Assembly: GCF_947255005.1 (NCBI RefSeq)
Contig: NZ_CAMYFI010000004.1
Location: forward strand, 1-64,000
Direction of reading: 5' to 3'
DNA length: 64,000 nt
Source: an uncultured Tessaracoccus sp.
GTDB lineage: Bacteria > Actinomycetota > Actinomycetes > Propionibacteriales > Propionibacteriaceae
Below are positions 8,434 to 16,623 of this stretch, piece after piece (position 1 is the stretch's first letter; every line of letters starts with the position of its first letter). The notes below the pieces were generated by a model. That model was not told the origin of the DNA, ran no database searches, and saw only the letters and a program-made list of their open reading frames with translations. Made by a program: the position numbers and the translations under genes.

Positions 8434-9612
8434 CTACTTATCTCCGCGTAACCAGCCGAACAGGCCGCCGTGTTTCCCCTTGTCGACGATGGGTTCGCCC
8501 TTCGTCTCGTCCCTCGCCTCGGCAAGCTTCCGGAGCAGATCACGCTGGTGATCGTCGAGCTTCGTCGGGGTCTGCACCAAGAACGTGATGCCGAGTTCAC
8601 CTCGTCCGCCGCCGCGCAGCCGCGGGACGCCCCGATCTTTAAGCGCAATGCGGGTACCCGACTGCGTGCCCGCCGGAATCTCCACCTCGACGGTGCGGTC
8701 GGCCGGGTCGGAACCCTCCCATTCGGCTTCCAGCGTGGGCAGGGTGAGCGTCGTCCCGAGCGCCGCGGCGGTCATCGGGATGCGCACGACCTCTTCCAGG
8801 TTGTCGCCATCGCGTCGGAAGTTCTCATGATCTGCGACGTGGATCTCCACGTAGAGATCACCAGCAGGCCCACCGCCTGGGCCCACGTCGCCTTGTGACT
8901 GGAGGTGAATGCGGTTCCCGGTCGAGACACCCGCCGGCACCTTGAGCGTGATCGTGCGCTGGCTTGCGACGCGCCCCTCCCCAGAGCACTCGGTGCACGG
9001 GTGCGGAATGACGGTGCCATACCCGCGGCATTCGGGACAGGCCTGCGAGGTACGGATGTCGCCGAGGAAGCTGCGCTGCATCTGGATGATCTCGCCCTGG
9101 CCGCCACAGATCTTGCACTCGACCGGCTCGGAACCGTCCTGCCCGCCGTGCCCGGAGCACTGGGGGCAGACGACAGCCGAGTTGAGCTTGATCGTCTTCT
9201 TCGTGCCAAATACCGCCTCGTGCAGCTTGATCTGCGCTGAGATGAGCTTGTCGCGCCCTTGGCGCACACGCGACCTCGGGCCGCCGTGCCCACCCTGGCC
9301 GCCGAACATGGCGTCCACCAAGTTGGTGAAGTCGAACCCTCCGGCAAACCCGCCGCCGAAGCCCGAGAACCCAGCGCCACCGCCACCAGCCTGACGCGGG
9401 TCTCCCCCGCGGTCGAAGATGGAGCGCTTGTTCGGGTCGCTCAGCACCTCGTAGGCCTCGCTGAGTTCCTTGAACTTGTCAGCGGCCTCAGCGTCGTCGG
9501 GGGCGACGTCCGGGTGCACCTTCATCGCCTTGCGGCGGTAGGCCTTCTTGATCTCCTCCGCCGACGCATCTCGGGAGACGCCCAGAATGCCGTAGTAATC
9601 CTTCGTGCTCAC
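8434..9612 (-). CDS. dnaJ: Molecular chaperone DnaJ
   Basis: A 392-residue type I J-protein, co-chaperone of DnaK. The J domain has HPD at residues 33-35. A Gly/Phe-rich linker follows (GGGGAGFSGFGGGFAGG). The zinc domain has all four CxxCxGxG repeats: CPQCSGHG, CKICGGQG, CPECRGYG and CTECSGEG. The C-terminal substrate-binding domain is complete. Placement beside hrcA, without dnaK or grpE, matches the second DnaJ (DnaJ2) of actinobacteria. It should be induced by heat through the CIRCE element ahead of hrcA. Confidence 0.95.
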   Translation of the reverse strand: MSTKDYYGILGVSRDASAEEIKKAYRRKAMKVHPDVAPDDAEAADKFKELSEAYEVLSDPNKRSIFDRGGDPRQAGGGGAGFSGFGGGFAGGFDFTNLVDAMFGGQGGHGGPRSRVRQGRDKLISAQIKLHEAVFGTKKTIKLNSAVVCPQCSGHGGQDGSEPVECKICGGQGEIIQMQRSFLGDIRTSQACPECRGYGTVIPHPCTECSGEGRVASQRTITLKVPAGVSTGNRIHLQSQGDVGPGGGPAGDLYVEIHVADHENFRRDGDNLEEVVRIPMTAAALGTTLTLPTLEAEWEGSDPADRTVEVEIPAGTQSGTRIALKDRGVPRLRGGGRGELGITFLVQTPTKLDDHQRDLLRKLAEARDETKGEPIVDKGKHGGLFGWLRGDK

Positions 9613-9622
9613 AGTTGCTAGA

Positions 9623-10630
9623 TCAACCTTCCATGAGGAATCGACTCACGTAACGTGCCACCGCACGCACCGATGCAATGGTTGCGGGATAGTCCATACG
9701 CGTCGGACCAACCACGCCAAGGCTCGCCCCCAGATTGCCCGCCTGCCCATACCCGCTGGCCACCAAACTCGTCGACTGGAAACCGTCGGCGGTGTTCTCT
9801 TCACCGATCCGGACGGTCACGTCGTCGCCAGCAGCCTCGCTCAGCAAGCGCAGAAGCACCACCTGCTCCTCCAGCGCTTCAAGCAGCGGGCGGAGATTGC
9901 GCTCGAATGGAACGCCCGCCAGGTTCGGCACTCCCGCGACCACCACCTGCGCAGCTGGTTCGGCAGCGAGCAGCTGCAGCGTCGTCGCGATGATGTTCGC
10001 TGCAATGGGGCGATACTCCGGGCGGATGGAATCCATCTGACTAGCGAGCGCATCGGCCGCTTCCGCAGGCGAGCGTTGCATGACGCTACCGACGATCACG
10101 TTCCGCAGCTCCGAGAGCGCCTCGGGATCCACGAACCCGACATCCACCACTTCCTGGTCAACACGCCCAGCCGCGGTGACGATGATCACCATCACCCGCT
10201 CCGGCGACAGCGCCACGAGTTCGACGTGGCGGATCTGGCCGCGCTGCGTCACGGGGTACTGGACGATCGCCACCTGGTGGGTGAGCTGCGCCAGCAGCCG
10301 CACGGTACGCCCCATGAGGTCATCCATGCCGGCCGTGCCGTCGAGGAACGAAGCGATGGCGCGTCGCTCCGCCGTCGACAGCGGTTTGATGCTCGCCAGT
10401 CGATCGACGAAGAGGCGATAGCCCTTGTCGGTGGGGATACGGCCCGCGCTCGTGTGCGGCTGGGTGATGTACCCCTCCTCTTCGAGGACGGCCATATCGT
10501 TGCGCACCGTTGCTGCCGAGACCTTCATCTGATGGCGCTCCACGAGCGCCTTCGACCCGACGGGCTCGCGGCTGGCAACATAGTCCGTCACGATCGCCTT
10601 CAATACATCCAGCTTTCGGTCGTCGAGCAT
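9623..10630 (-). CDS. hrcA: Heat-inducible transcription repressor HrcA
   Basis: HrcA represses heat-shock operons by binding CIRCE. The 335-residue product has an N-terminal winged helix (about residues 1-75; VSAATVRNDMAVLEEEGY, then SAGRIPTDKGYRLFVD) and the GAF-like HrcA core. I chose the ATG at 10630 because a near-perfect ribosome-binding site, AGGAGGTGAC, sits just upstream; an earlier ATG would lie inside the CIRCE element. The gene heads the hrcA-dnaJ-rsmE-tgt unit and is autoregulated (see 10639-10665). Confidence 0.95.
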   Translation of the reverse strand: MLDDRKLDVLKAIVTDYVASREPVGSKALVERHQMKVSAATVRNDMAVLEEEGYITQPHTSAGRIPTDKGYRLFVDRLASIKPLSTAERRAIASFLDGTAGMDDLMGRTVRLLAQLTHQVAIVQYPVTQRGQIRHVELVALSPERVMVIIVTAAGRVDQEVVDVGFVDPEALSELRNVIVGSVMQRSPAEAADALASQMDSIRPEYRPIAANIIATTLQLLAAEPAAQVVVAGVPNLAGVPFERNLRPLLEALEEQVVLLRLLSEAAGDDVTVRIGEENTADGFQSTSLVASGYGQAGNLGASLGVVGPTRMDYPATIASVRAVARYVSRFLMEG

Positions 10631-10638
10631 GTCACCTC

Positions 10639-10665
10639 CTAGCACTCACAACAGGCGAGTGCCAG
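10639..10665 (-). promoter_or_regulatory. CIRCE operator of hrcA
   Basis: The inverted repeat CTAGCACTC-N9-GAGTGCCAG has the 9-base spacer and core (AGCACTC/GAGTGCC) of CIRCE, the HrcA binding site; the consensus is TTAGCACTC-N9-GAGTGCTAA. It lies 8 bases upstream of the hrcA start and overlaps the ribosome-binding region, so repression of hrcA-dnaJ by HrcA is expected. Confidence 0.93.
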
Positions 10666-10744
10666 CCTACCCCTCTTCCCAAGATGGTTGAAATGCGTCG
10701 CGTGCCGACCCCGCGGGCCACATGGCAGCCGGGTGTCCGATGAG

Positions 10745-10828
10745 AAAACTGCAAAACTCGCCAACAGTTGGCCCAACACCCCGGTTTTGGGCAAGTTCCG
10801 AGCCACTGTTGGCGAGTTTTGCAGTTTT
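10745..10828. repeat. Perfect 24-bp inverted repeat between divergent genes
   Basis: The arms at 10745-10768 and 10805-10828 are exact reverse complements (24 of 24). The left arm begins AAAACTGCAAAACTCG. The 36-base loop holds an inner GCCCAA/TTGGGC pairing. The right arm ends in a run of T, as in an intrinsic terminator, but the element lies between divergent genes (hrcA and the 10888 hydrolase), where no transcript is expected to end. The rest of 10666-10887 shows no gene. Confidence 0.85.
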
Positions 10829-10887
10829 TATCCGGCATCCCCTCAGTGTGCTCGAGGTCCTTGGCGTCGTGGCTTAGGCTCAGGCGC

Positions 10888-11673
10888 ATGGAGATTTCGT
10901 GGAGTGAGGTTGCCGACAGGGTTTGGGTCACGACGGTAGATCCGGATGCCGCGAACGTCACGCTCATCGCCGGCGACGACAGCGCCATGCTCGTCGACGC
11001 GGGAGGCACCGCCGACGTCGGCGCAGCGCTGCTCACCTCGGCACGCACGCTGGTGACGGTGCCCGTCGAGACCGTCGTCATCACTCATCACCACGCCGAT
11101 CACTGGCACGGCCTCGCCGGCATGTCCGACGTAGAAACCATTGCGCACGAGTGCATCGTCGACGACACCACCCCCGCCGAACTCCGTCCCACCACGGTGA
11201 TCAGCGTGCTCAAGGGCATCCAGCTGGGTGAGCGCTTCGTCGAGATCGCGCACTTCGGCAAGGCACACACGCAGTCCGACCTCGTGGTCGTCGTTCCATC
11301 GGCGGACGTGATTATCGTGGGCGACCTCGTCGAAGACGAGCCCCAGTTCGACGAAACCACCCAGTTCGACACCTGGCCGCTCACCCTCGACGGCGTGCTC
11401 ACCTCGTCGAAACCCAGCACCGTGGTCATCCCTGGGCATGGCCCCGTCACCAACCGCGACGCCGTCATCGATTGCGCCGGGCGCCTCGCCGATATGTTCA
11501 CCACAGCCTCGACGCTGATGCAGCAAGGCGTGCAGCTCGAGCAGCTCTACGAATCCGCCGAGCGGTGGGCATTCTCAGAACCCACCGTGCGTCAGGCCCT
11601 GCCGTTGTTGGTGGACGAACTGGCCTCGCGCGGCGTCGTCCCACGAAAGCAGTTGCCCATCCGGGGCGTCTAG
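10888..11673 (+). CDS. Metallo-beta-lactamase-fold hydrolase
   Basis: A 261-residue cytoplasmic protein of the MBL superfamily. The metal-binding motif HHHADH occurs in VVITHHHADHWHG, followed by a downstream Asp in IVGDLVEDE and the His of VVIPGHGPV. These support a dinuclear-metal hydrolase resembling glyoxalase II or lactonase-type enzymes; the substrate cannot be told. The ATG at 10888 starts the conserved domain cleanly but has only a weak upstream AGG. The gene converges on the inositol-phosphatase-like gene with a 1-base gap. Confidence 0.8.
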   Translation: MEISWSEVADRVWVTTVDPDAANVTLIAGDDSAMLVDAGGTADVGAALLTSARTLVTVPVETVVITHHHADHWHGLAGMSDVETIAHECIVDDTTPAELRPTTVISVLKGIQLGERFVEIAHFGKAHTQSDLVVVVPSADVIIVGDLVEDEPQFDETTQFDTWPLTLDGVLTSSKPSTVVIPGHGPVTNRDAVIDCAGRLADMFTTASTLMQQGVQLEQLYESAERWAFSEPTVRQALPLLVDELASRGVVPRKQLPIRGV

Positions 11674-11674
11674 C

Positions 11675-12448
11675 TCAGCGGTCCCACCCTTCCGCGACGA
11701 GGTCCCACACACGCTCCGAGCGCGCGGCGAGCAGTCCCTTGCCGCGGCTGGCAGCTGAGTACTCTTCCCCGTTCAACATGCGCCCGGTTCCTCCGATTTC
11801 GGTGAGCATGAGGCAGCCGACAAGGTGATCCCACGGGTGCGCATTGTTGTAGTACATGAAATCGATCTCGCCCGATACCGCCATCGGGTAGTCGAAGCAG
11901 GCCGCACCGGAGCTGCGGCCCATGGGCTCGTGTCGGCCGCCCCCATCGTGGCCGAGCCACCGCTGCTGCCCCGTAACCCCCTTCGGTTGTTCCCGTTCGG
12001 GCTGAGCCTCGACGGGCAGGCCATTCATGAGCACCTGCCCCGACCCAGCCTCGACGGTGTACATGCGCTCGTATTGCGGCTGCCAGATCCAGCCGCGCGT
12101 AGTGACGCCGTCGCGCACTTCGGCGAGCATGACGCCGTGCTCGCGCTTGCCGTTCACGAAGTTCCTCGTGCCGTCGATCGGGTCGATCACGAACGCGTGC
12201 GGTGCCGACGCGAGCTCGTCGAGCGTCGATGCGCCGAGGAACACGCCCTCTTCACCGACGATCAGCGCACTCGGGAACGCTTCCTTCAGCAGGCCGGCGA
12301 GGTGGCGCTCCGCTTCGCGATCCGCGACGGTGACGAAGTCGCCCGGCTCCTTCTCGTCGATCTCCGCGTCCGCCAGCTGCCGAAACCGCGGGTTGACCAC
12401 CGCGTCGGCTGTGTCTTTGAGCATTGCCGCAATGCCGTCGATGTCCAT
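11675..12448 (-). CDS. Inositol monophosphatase family phosphatase
   Basis: A 257-residue Mg-dependent phosphatase of the IMPase/histidinol-phosphatase family. Metal ligands are visible in VGEEG (GEE motif), the DPIDGTRNFVNG block (DPIDGT), and HPWDHLVG near the C-terminus (the WD motif). Possible substrates are inositol phosphate, histidinol phosphate or a related sugar phosphate; no local pathway chooses among them. The IMPase WDxAG motif reads WDHLVG here, a mild variant. It runs convergent with the MBL hydrolase. Confidence 0.88.
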   Translation of the reverse strand: MDIDGIAAMLKDTADAVVNPRFRQLADAEIDEKEPGDFVTVADREAERHLAGLLKEAFPSALIVGEEGVFLGASTLDELASAPHAFVIDPIDGTRNFVNGKREHGVMLAEVRDGVTTRGWIWQPQYERMYTVEAGSGQVLMNGLPVEAQPEREQPKGVTGQQRWLGHDGGGRHEPMGRSSGAACFDYPMAVSGEIDFMYYNNAHPWDHLVGCLMLTEIGGTGRMLNGEEYSAASRGKGLLAARSERVWDLVAEGWDR

Positions 12449-12472
12449 GCTGGCAACTGTAGCGAACGCGGG

Positions 12473-13315
12473 TTAGACGTCGATGTGGTCCTGAGTGACG
12501 AAGTCGATGAGGCGTTCGACGATCGTGTTGAGCTGCGGCTCCAAGTCGCGCCAACTGTTGGCCCTGGCGAGAATCGCTTGCCAGCCGCGTGCCACGTCGC
12601 GCTGATCGTCGTGCGGCAGCCCGAGCGCAGCCAGCGTGCCCTTCTTGAAATCAACGTCCATGGGCACGTCGGGCCAGGCCTTGCGGCCGACGCGCTCCGG
12701 CTTCACGGCTTGCCAGATGTCGATGAACTCGTGTCCGAGCACCAGTACGCAATCCTCGTGGCCGCCGGCGTACACCTGTTTCACGATGCGTGATTCCTTG
12801 GACCCAGGCACCAGATGGTCGACGAGCACCCCCAGCCTCCTGCCCGGTTCCGGCCGGAACTCGTCGACGATGGCGGGGAGATCGTCGATGCCACCCAGAT
12901 ACTCCACGACGACGCCGACGTGGCGCAGGTCGTCGCCCCAGACCTTTTCCACCAGCTCGGCGTCGTGGCGTCCCTCGACGTAGATACGGCTGGGTAGCGC
13001 CACCTTCGCTGGCTCTGGAGCGTCACTCGCACGCGATCCGGACGCGGTGTACTTGGGCTTCTTCGTTCCTGCGCGCAGCGGCGGCTGCAGGGCGACGGGC
13101 TCCCCCTCCAGCAAGAACCCGGCACCGAACGGGAATCCGCGACGCTTCCCCTTGCGGTCTTCTAGCAACACCACGCCGTTCTCCCACCCGACGACGGCGC
13201 CGCAGAAGTCGTCGAATTCGAGCACCACGTCGAGTTCGACGGGCACGTTCCTGGTCTTCATCATGTGGGAACGCTGCCAGCCGGGCGCGAGGACGTCACG
13301 GGAGTATCGGTTCAC
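12473..13315 (-). CDS. DUF3097 family protein
   Basis: A soluble 280-residue protein of the actinobacterial DUF3097 family, function unknown. Characteristic blocks are YSRDVLAPGW at the N-terminus and the central SRIYVEGRHDAELVEKVWG, which resembles a Toprim-like acidic motif (E in VEGRHD); LVDHLVPGSKES follows. I chose the GTG at 13315 because the family begins just before RYxxDVLAPGW; a longer ATG-initiated form adds 20 unconserved residues. The Toprim comparison is inference and would suggest nucleic-acid processing. Confidence 0.82.
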   Translation of the reverse strand: MNRYSRDVLAPGWQRSHMMKTRNVPVELDVVLEFDDFCGAVVGWENGVVLLEDRKGKRRGFPFGAGFLLEGEPVALQPPLRAGTKKPKYTASGSRASDAPEPAKVALPSRIYVEGRHDAELVEKVWGDDLRHVGVVVEYLGGIDDLPAIVDEFRPEPGRRLGVLVDHLVPGSKESRIVKQVYAGGHEDCVLVLGHEFIDIWQAVKPERVGRKAWPDVPMDVDFKKGTLAALGLPHDDQRDVARGWQAILARANSWRDLEPQLNTIVERLIDFVTQDHIDV

Positions 13316-13339
13316 GGCTGGCGACCCTACCGAACATGG

Positions 13340-13376
13340 CTTGTGGCGCCCCGGAGCCACTCCGAGACGCCACAAG
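13340..13376 (-). terminator. Possible terminator after the ABC exporter operon
   Basis: A 9-bp perfect stem, CTTGTGGCG (13340-13348) with CGCCACAAG (13368-13376), plus an inner CGGAG/CTCCG pairing, lies 18 bases past the stop codon of the ABC permease. It has no U-run. It also lies in the 5' region of the DUF3097 gene and may instead separate the two units. Confidence 0.45.
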
Positions 13377-13393
13377 TTGAGAGGTGTGAGACT

Positions 13394-14185
13394 TCAGCGA
13401 AGCTCAAGTCGACGCTGCACGCTCACCAAGGTCTGCCAGAACATCGCCACAGTGATGACAACGGTTCCGATCACCACGACAACAGGAAGGCCCGCCGACG
13501 TGTCACCCATGTCGGTGAGCAGTGGCGAAACCCAGAGCCAGGTTTTATCCAGCACGTCGTACACCGGAGGGATCAGAAACAACCCGACCCCGATCAGCTG
13601 CATCGCCACGTAGACAATGATGTAGACGACGACCGGCCCGAAGCCTCCCGACTTGTTGATCCACGCCTCGCTGCCGATCACAACGGCGAAGTAGACCTGC
13701 GCGAGCATGCTGAGATAGGAAAGCAGCACGATTGTCAAGACGATCACGCCCACATCGAGACGATCACGGAAGAACGCTGCGGTGGCCAAGGTCACCTGCT
13801 CCAGGCTGATACCGCCGAGGGCAGCGTCTGCCTTTCCGATAATCCACAGGGACGAGGCGCAGACCGCGAGAGACATCAGGCTCACCAGGCTGGCCCAGAG
13901 AAACTTGGTGGCGATCAGCGTGGAGTTCTTCACGGGAACGGTGAGCTCGAAGTATCCCCGTCGGCCGAATGTGCTGCGGTAGAGATGTATCCCGAGGTAC
14001 AGCTGCACGGCGAACGGCAGTGCAGCTACCGCGATGATCCCCACGACAATCGGCACTCCCGCAACAACGCCTGAGATGTGGGCGGCTCCGTACGAGATCA
14101 GCGCGAGCAGGAGGGTGAAGCCCCAACCCAGGGCTATCGCCCACTTAGTTCGGATGAATTCGTATTTCAGTACTGTTCCGACCAT
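13394..14185 (-). CDS. ABC transporter membrane subunit (YtrA-linked)
   Basis: A 263-residue membrane protein with about six hydrophobic segments and no signal peptide, of ABC-2-type architecture. It overlaps the preceding ATPase gene by 19 bases and forms a three-gene unit with the GntR/YtrA regulator. By analogy with ytr-type operons, such exporters are induced by cell-wall stress or antimicrobial peptides (inference). The conserved stretch FGRRGYFELTVPV is typical of this permease group. The substrate is unknown. Confidence 0.82.
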   Translation of the reverse strand: MVGTVLKYEFIRTKWAIALGWGFTLLLALISYGAAHISGVVAGVPIVVGIIAVAALPFAVQLYLGIHLYRSTFGRRGYFELTVPVKNSTLIATKFLWASLVSLMSLAVCASSLWIIGKADAALGGISLEQVTLATAAFFRDRLDVGVIVLTIVLLSYLSMLAQVYFAVVIGSEAWINKSGGFGPVVVYIIVYVAMQLIGVGLFLIPPVYDVLDKTWLWVSPLLTDMGDTSAGLPVVVVIGTVVITVAMFWQTLVSVQRRLELR

Positions 14186-14874
14186 TGGTAAACCTCCCTG
14201 AAGAGTTGGTCCATGCTTTTGCCATATTCGGTGCGTAGATCGTCGACGGCACCCTCAATGAGCACCTGTCCGTAGCGCATCATGATGACTCGGTCGAGCA
14301 CGGGTTCGATGTCGGCGATCAGATGGGTAGAGATGAGCACGAGCGAATCCGGTTCGAGGTTGCGCACGATGGCGCGCAGAATCACGTCGCGGGCTGCCGG
14401 ATCGACGCCTGAGATGGGCTCGTCGAGGAGAAACACCTTGGCGTCACGGCTCATGGCAAGCGCGATCTGCACCTTCTCGCGCATGCCTTTGGACAGTTGC
14501 GAGAGCTTTATCTGGGGCTCTAAGCGGAAGAATTGGAGGAGATTGTCGAATTTCGCCCGGTTGAAGTCGTCGAAGTAATCGTCGTATTGCTGGGCGCAGA
14601 ATCTGATCTTGTCGCCATCGGCGAGGAAGCTCTCGTCGGGGAGGAAGCTCACTTTCGCCTTCGATGCCGGGCCGGGGCATTCACCCGCGACGGTGACGTC
14701 GCCGTCGTAGCGAACAATGAGGCCGGCGAGCACTTTGAGCAGCGTGGTCTTGCCGCAGCCGTTTTCTCCGAGGAGCCCGACGACGTTACCCTCGTCGAGG
14801 CTGAACGAGAGGTTGTTGAGCGCGGGAAATGCCCCGTACTTCTTCGTGAGTGATTGCACTTGGATGGCTTTCAT
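14167..14874 (-). CDS. ABC transporter ATP-binding protein (YtrB-like)
   Basis: A 235-residue single-domain ABC ATPase. Walker A is GENGCGKTT, the signature motif reads LSKGMREKVQ, Walker B is VFLLDEPISG, and the H-loop is ISTHL. The signature LSKGM replaces canonical LSGGQ, common in exporter-type ABC proteins paired with ABC-2 permeases. Its start overlaps the regulator stop (ATGA). It should energise the permease at 13394. Confidence 0.9.
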   Translation of the reverse strand: MKAIQVQSLTKKYGAFPALNNLSFSLDEGNVVGLLGENGCGKTTLLKVLAGLIVRYDGDVTVAGECPGPASKAKVSFLPDESFLADGDKIRFCAQQYDDYFDDFNRAKFDNLLQFFRLEPQIKLSQLSKGMREKVQIALAMSRDAKVFLLDEPISGVDPAARDVILRAIVRNLEPDSLVLISTHLIADIEPVLDRVIMMRYGQVLIEGAVDDLRTEYGKSMDQLFREVYQWSEQY

Positions 14875-15245
14875 GATTGCTCACCTTCCAGTTGTCGCCA
14901 TCGTTGCTTCAATAACTCCAACGCTCTGGCTTGCTGCATGCCGAGCCCTTGGGCACGACGCACAAACTCGTCGGCGTGGCTAGTGGCCACGCGTTCGCGA
15001 AGCTCGTCGATCACGGTGACGTCGTCGGTGACGAACCGCCCTTTCGTGCGATCCGGCACAGTGACGCCCATGCGGTCAAGCTCGCCCATAGCGCGTTGGA
15101 TGGTGTTGGGGTTGACCCCGAGTTCAACGCCGAGATCGCGAACGCCGGGCAGTTTGCTCCCCGCGGGCCACTGGCCCGTGACGATTCTGCGCGAGCATTC
15201 ATCCACCAACTGCAACCAGATGGGCGAGGAATTGTCGAACTGCAT
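14871..15245 (-). CDS. GntR-family regulator, YtrA subfamily
   Basis: A 124-residue regulator with an N-terminal GntR winged helix (residues about 8-75; LPGVRDLGVELGVNPNTIQ, then GELDRMGV) and a short C-terminal helical tail. It lacks a full effector domain, as is typical of the YtrA subfamily. A strong ribosome-binding site, AGGAGGTG, precedes the ATG at 15245. It heads the operon with the ABC ATPase and permease and should repress it through the palindrome at 15257-15286. Confidence 0.88.
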   Translation of the reverse strand: MQFDNSSPIWLQLVDECSRRIVTGQWPAGSKLPGVRDLGVELGVNPNTIQRAMGELDRMGVTVPDRTKGRFVTDDVTVIDELRERVATSHADEFVRRAQGLGMQQARALELLKQRWRQLEGEQS

Positions 15246-15256
15246 TCCTGCACCTC

Positions 15257-15286
15257 CTGTATTGCTGTACTAGATGCTTAATACAG
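15257..15286 (-). promoter_or_regulatory. Probable operator of the YtrA-type operon
   Basis: The inverted repeat CTGTATT (15257-15263) and AATACAG (15280-15286), separated by 16 bases, lies just upstream of the regulator start. It encloses AT-rich sequence that could hold the -10 region. Position and symmetry suggest autoregulation by the GntR/YtrA protein; this is inference. Confidence 0.6.
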
Positions 15287-15335
15287 TAAGACAGTGGAGC
15301 TGCGCTGTCAACACCTCGAAGCAAAAAAGTGCCTA

Positions 15336-16520
15336 TCAGTCGAGTAGGTCGCGGATGATCCCGTCGGCCAGCAGGCGCCGTCGCACGATCAGCCGCCCGT
15401 CAACGACATCGACCAGCCCTCGCGCTGCCATCGAAGGAATGCGCGCACGCTCCGACGGCGTCAGAACGCTGAGCGGGAGCCCGTCGGCCAACCGAAGCTC
15501 CAGCAGCACCCGTTCGACGCGGCGGTCCTCCGCCGTGAGCACCTCGCGCCCTTGCGCCGGCGACTTGCCTGCGGCCAGGGCGTCCGCGTAGGCGCGCGGG
15601 TGTTTTCGGTTCCAGAATCGAACGCCGCCGACGTGACTGTGCGCGCCCGGGCCAATGCCCCACCAGTTCGCACCTTTCCAATAGGCGATGTTGTGCCGGC
15701 ACTCGCCGCCGGGCAGCGCCCAGTTGCTGGTCTCGTAGTTGTGGAAACCGCGTGCGGTCAGGAACTCGTCGGCAATCATGTATTTATCGGCGAGATCGTC
15801 CTCGTCGGGCATAGCCAGCTCGCCCTTGCGCACCCGCAAGGCAAGCCGTGTCCCCTCTTCGACGATGAGCGAGTAGGCGCTGACGTGGTCGACGGGGGTG
15901 TCGGCCACCGCGTCGAGGCTTCGTCGCCAATCGTCGAGCGACTCCCCCGGCGTGCCGTAGATGAGATCGAGGCTGACATGCTCGAACCCGGCCTCCGACG
16001 CCCAGTGTGCCGCATCCAGGCCACGACCGGGGCTGTGCTGTCGATCAAGCACCCTCAAAACGTGCGGCACCGACGACTGATACCCCAGCGAGATGCGCGT
16101 GAATCCGCCGTCGCGCAGCGCCTGGAAGTAGCTCGGATCAACGCTCTCCGGGTTCGCTTCCGTCGTGATCTCCGCGTCGGCGGCTATCGGGAAGCGCTCC
16201 CGGATCGCGTCGAGCAGCCCGACGAGCTCCCCCGGCGGCAGCATCGTCGGGGTGCCTCCGCCAAAAAACACCGTGCGAACCACCTGAGGGCCAAGCACGC
16301 GACGTGCCAAGTTGAGCTCCGCGCGGGCAGCGAACAGGTAGGCGTTCGGCGACATCGCCCCAAGCTCTGCAGCGGTGTAGGTGTTGAAGTCGCAGTAGCC
16401 GCAGCGCGACTTGCAAAACGGCACGTGCACGTACAACGACACCGGGGCGTCGACGTCGGTACCGGGTGGGAGTGAACCGTCGCTGGGCGCGGGCTCACCG
16501 TCTGGGAGTTGGGAAGCCAC
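15336..16520 (-). CDS. hemW: Radical SAM protein HemW
   Basis: HemW is a coproporphyrinogen III oxidase-like radical SAM protein, now viewed as a heme chaperone. The 394-residue product has the cluster motif CKSRCGYC (CxxxCxxC), the SAM-binding FFGGGTPTM and the C-terminal HemW domain. Family proteins start at or near PSQLPDGEPAP; the GTG at 16520 puts VASQLPDGEPAP at the N-terminus, so I prefer it to a TTG nine codons upstream. HemW is normally adjacent to lepA in actinobacteria; here a plus-strand sugar importer separates them. Confidence 0.9.
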   Translation of the reverse strand: MASQLPDGEPAPSDGSLPPGTDVDAPVSLYVHVPFCKSRCGYCDFNTYTAAELGAMSPNAYLFAARAELNLARRVLGPQVVRTVFFGGGTPTMLPPGELVGLLDAIRERFPIAADAEITTEANPESVDPSYFQALRDGGFTRISLGYQSSVPHVLRVLDRQHSPGRGLDAAHWASEAGFEHVSLDLIYGTPGESLDDWRRSLDAVADTPVDHVSAYSLIVEEGTRLALRVRKGELAMPDEDDLADKYMIADEFLTARGFHNYETSNWALPGGECRHNIAYWKGANWWGIGPGAHSHVGGVRFWNRKHPRAYADALAAGKSPAQGREVLTAEDRRVERVLLELRLADGLPLSVLTPSERARIPSMAARGLVDVVDGRLIVRRRLLADGIIRDLLD

Positions 16521-16623
16521 GGGCGGAAGCCTAGCGTCGTATCTCAACTCGTTCGCTTACAGAAGACAGATTCGTGCGTGGGCAAGCTCCCACCAGCTCG
16601 TTCGAGATGACACACTGTGTTGC

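Noticed and set aside
15336..16547. A TTG start nine codons upstream for hemW
   Set aside because: There is no ribosome-binding site, and the GTG at 16520 better matches the family N-terminus.
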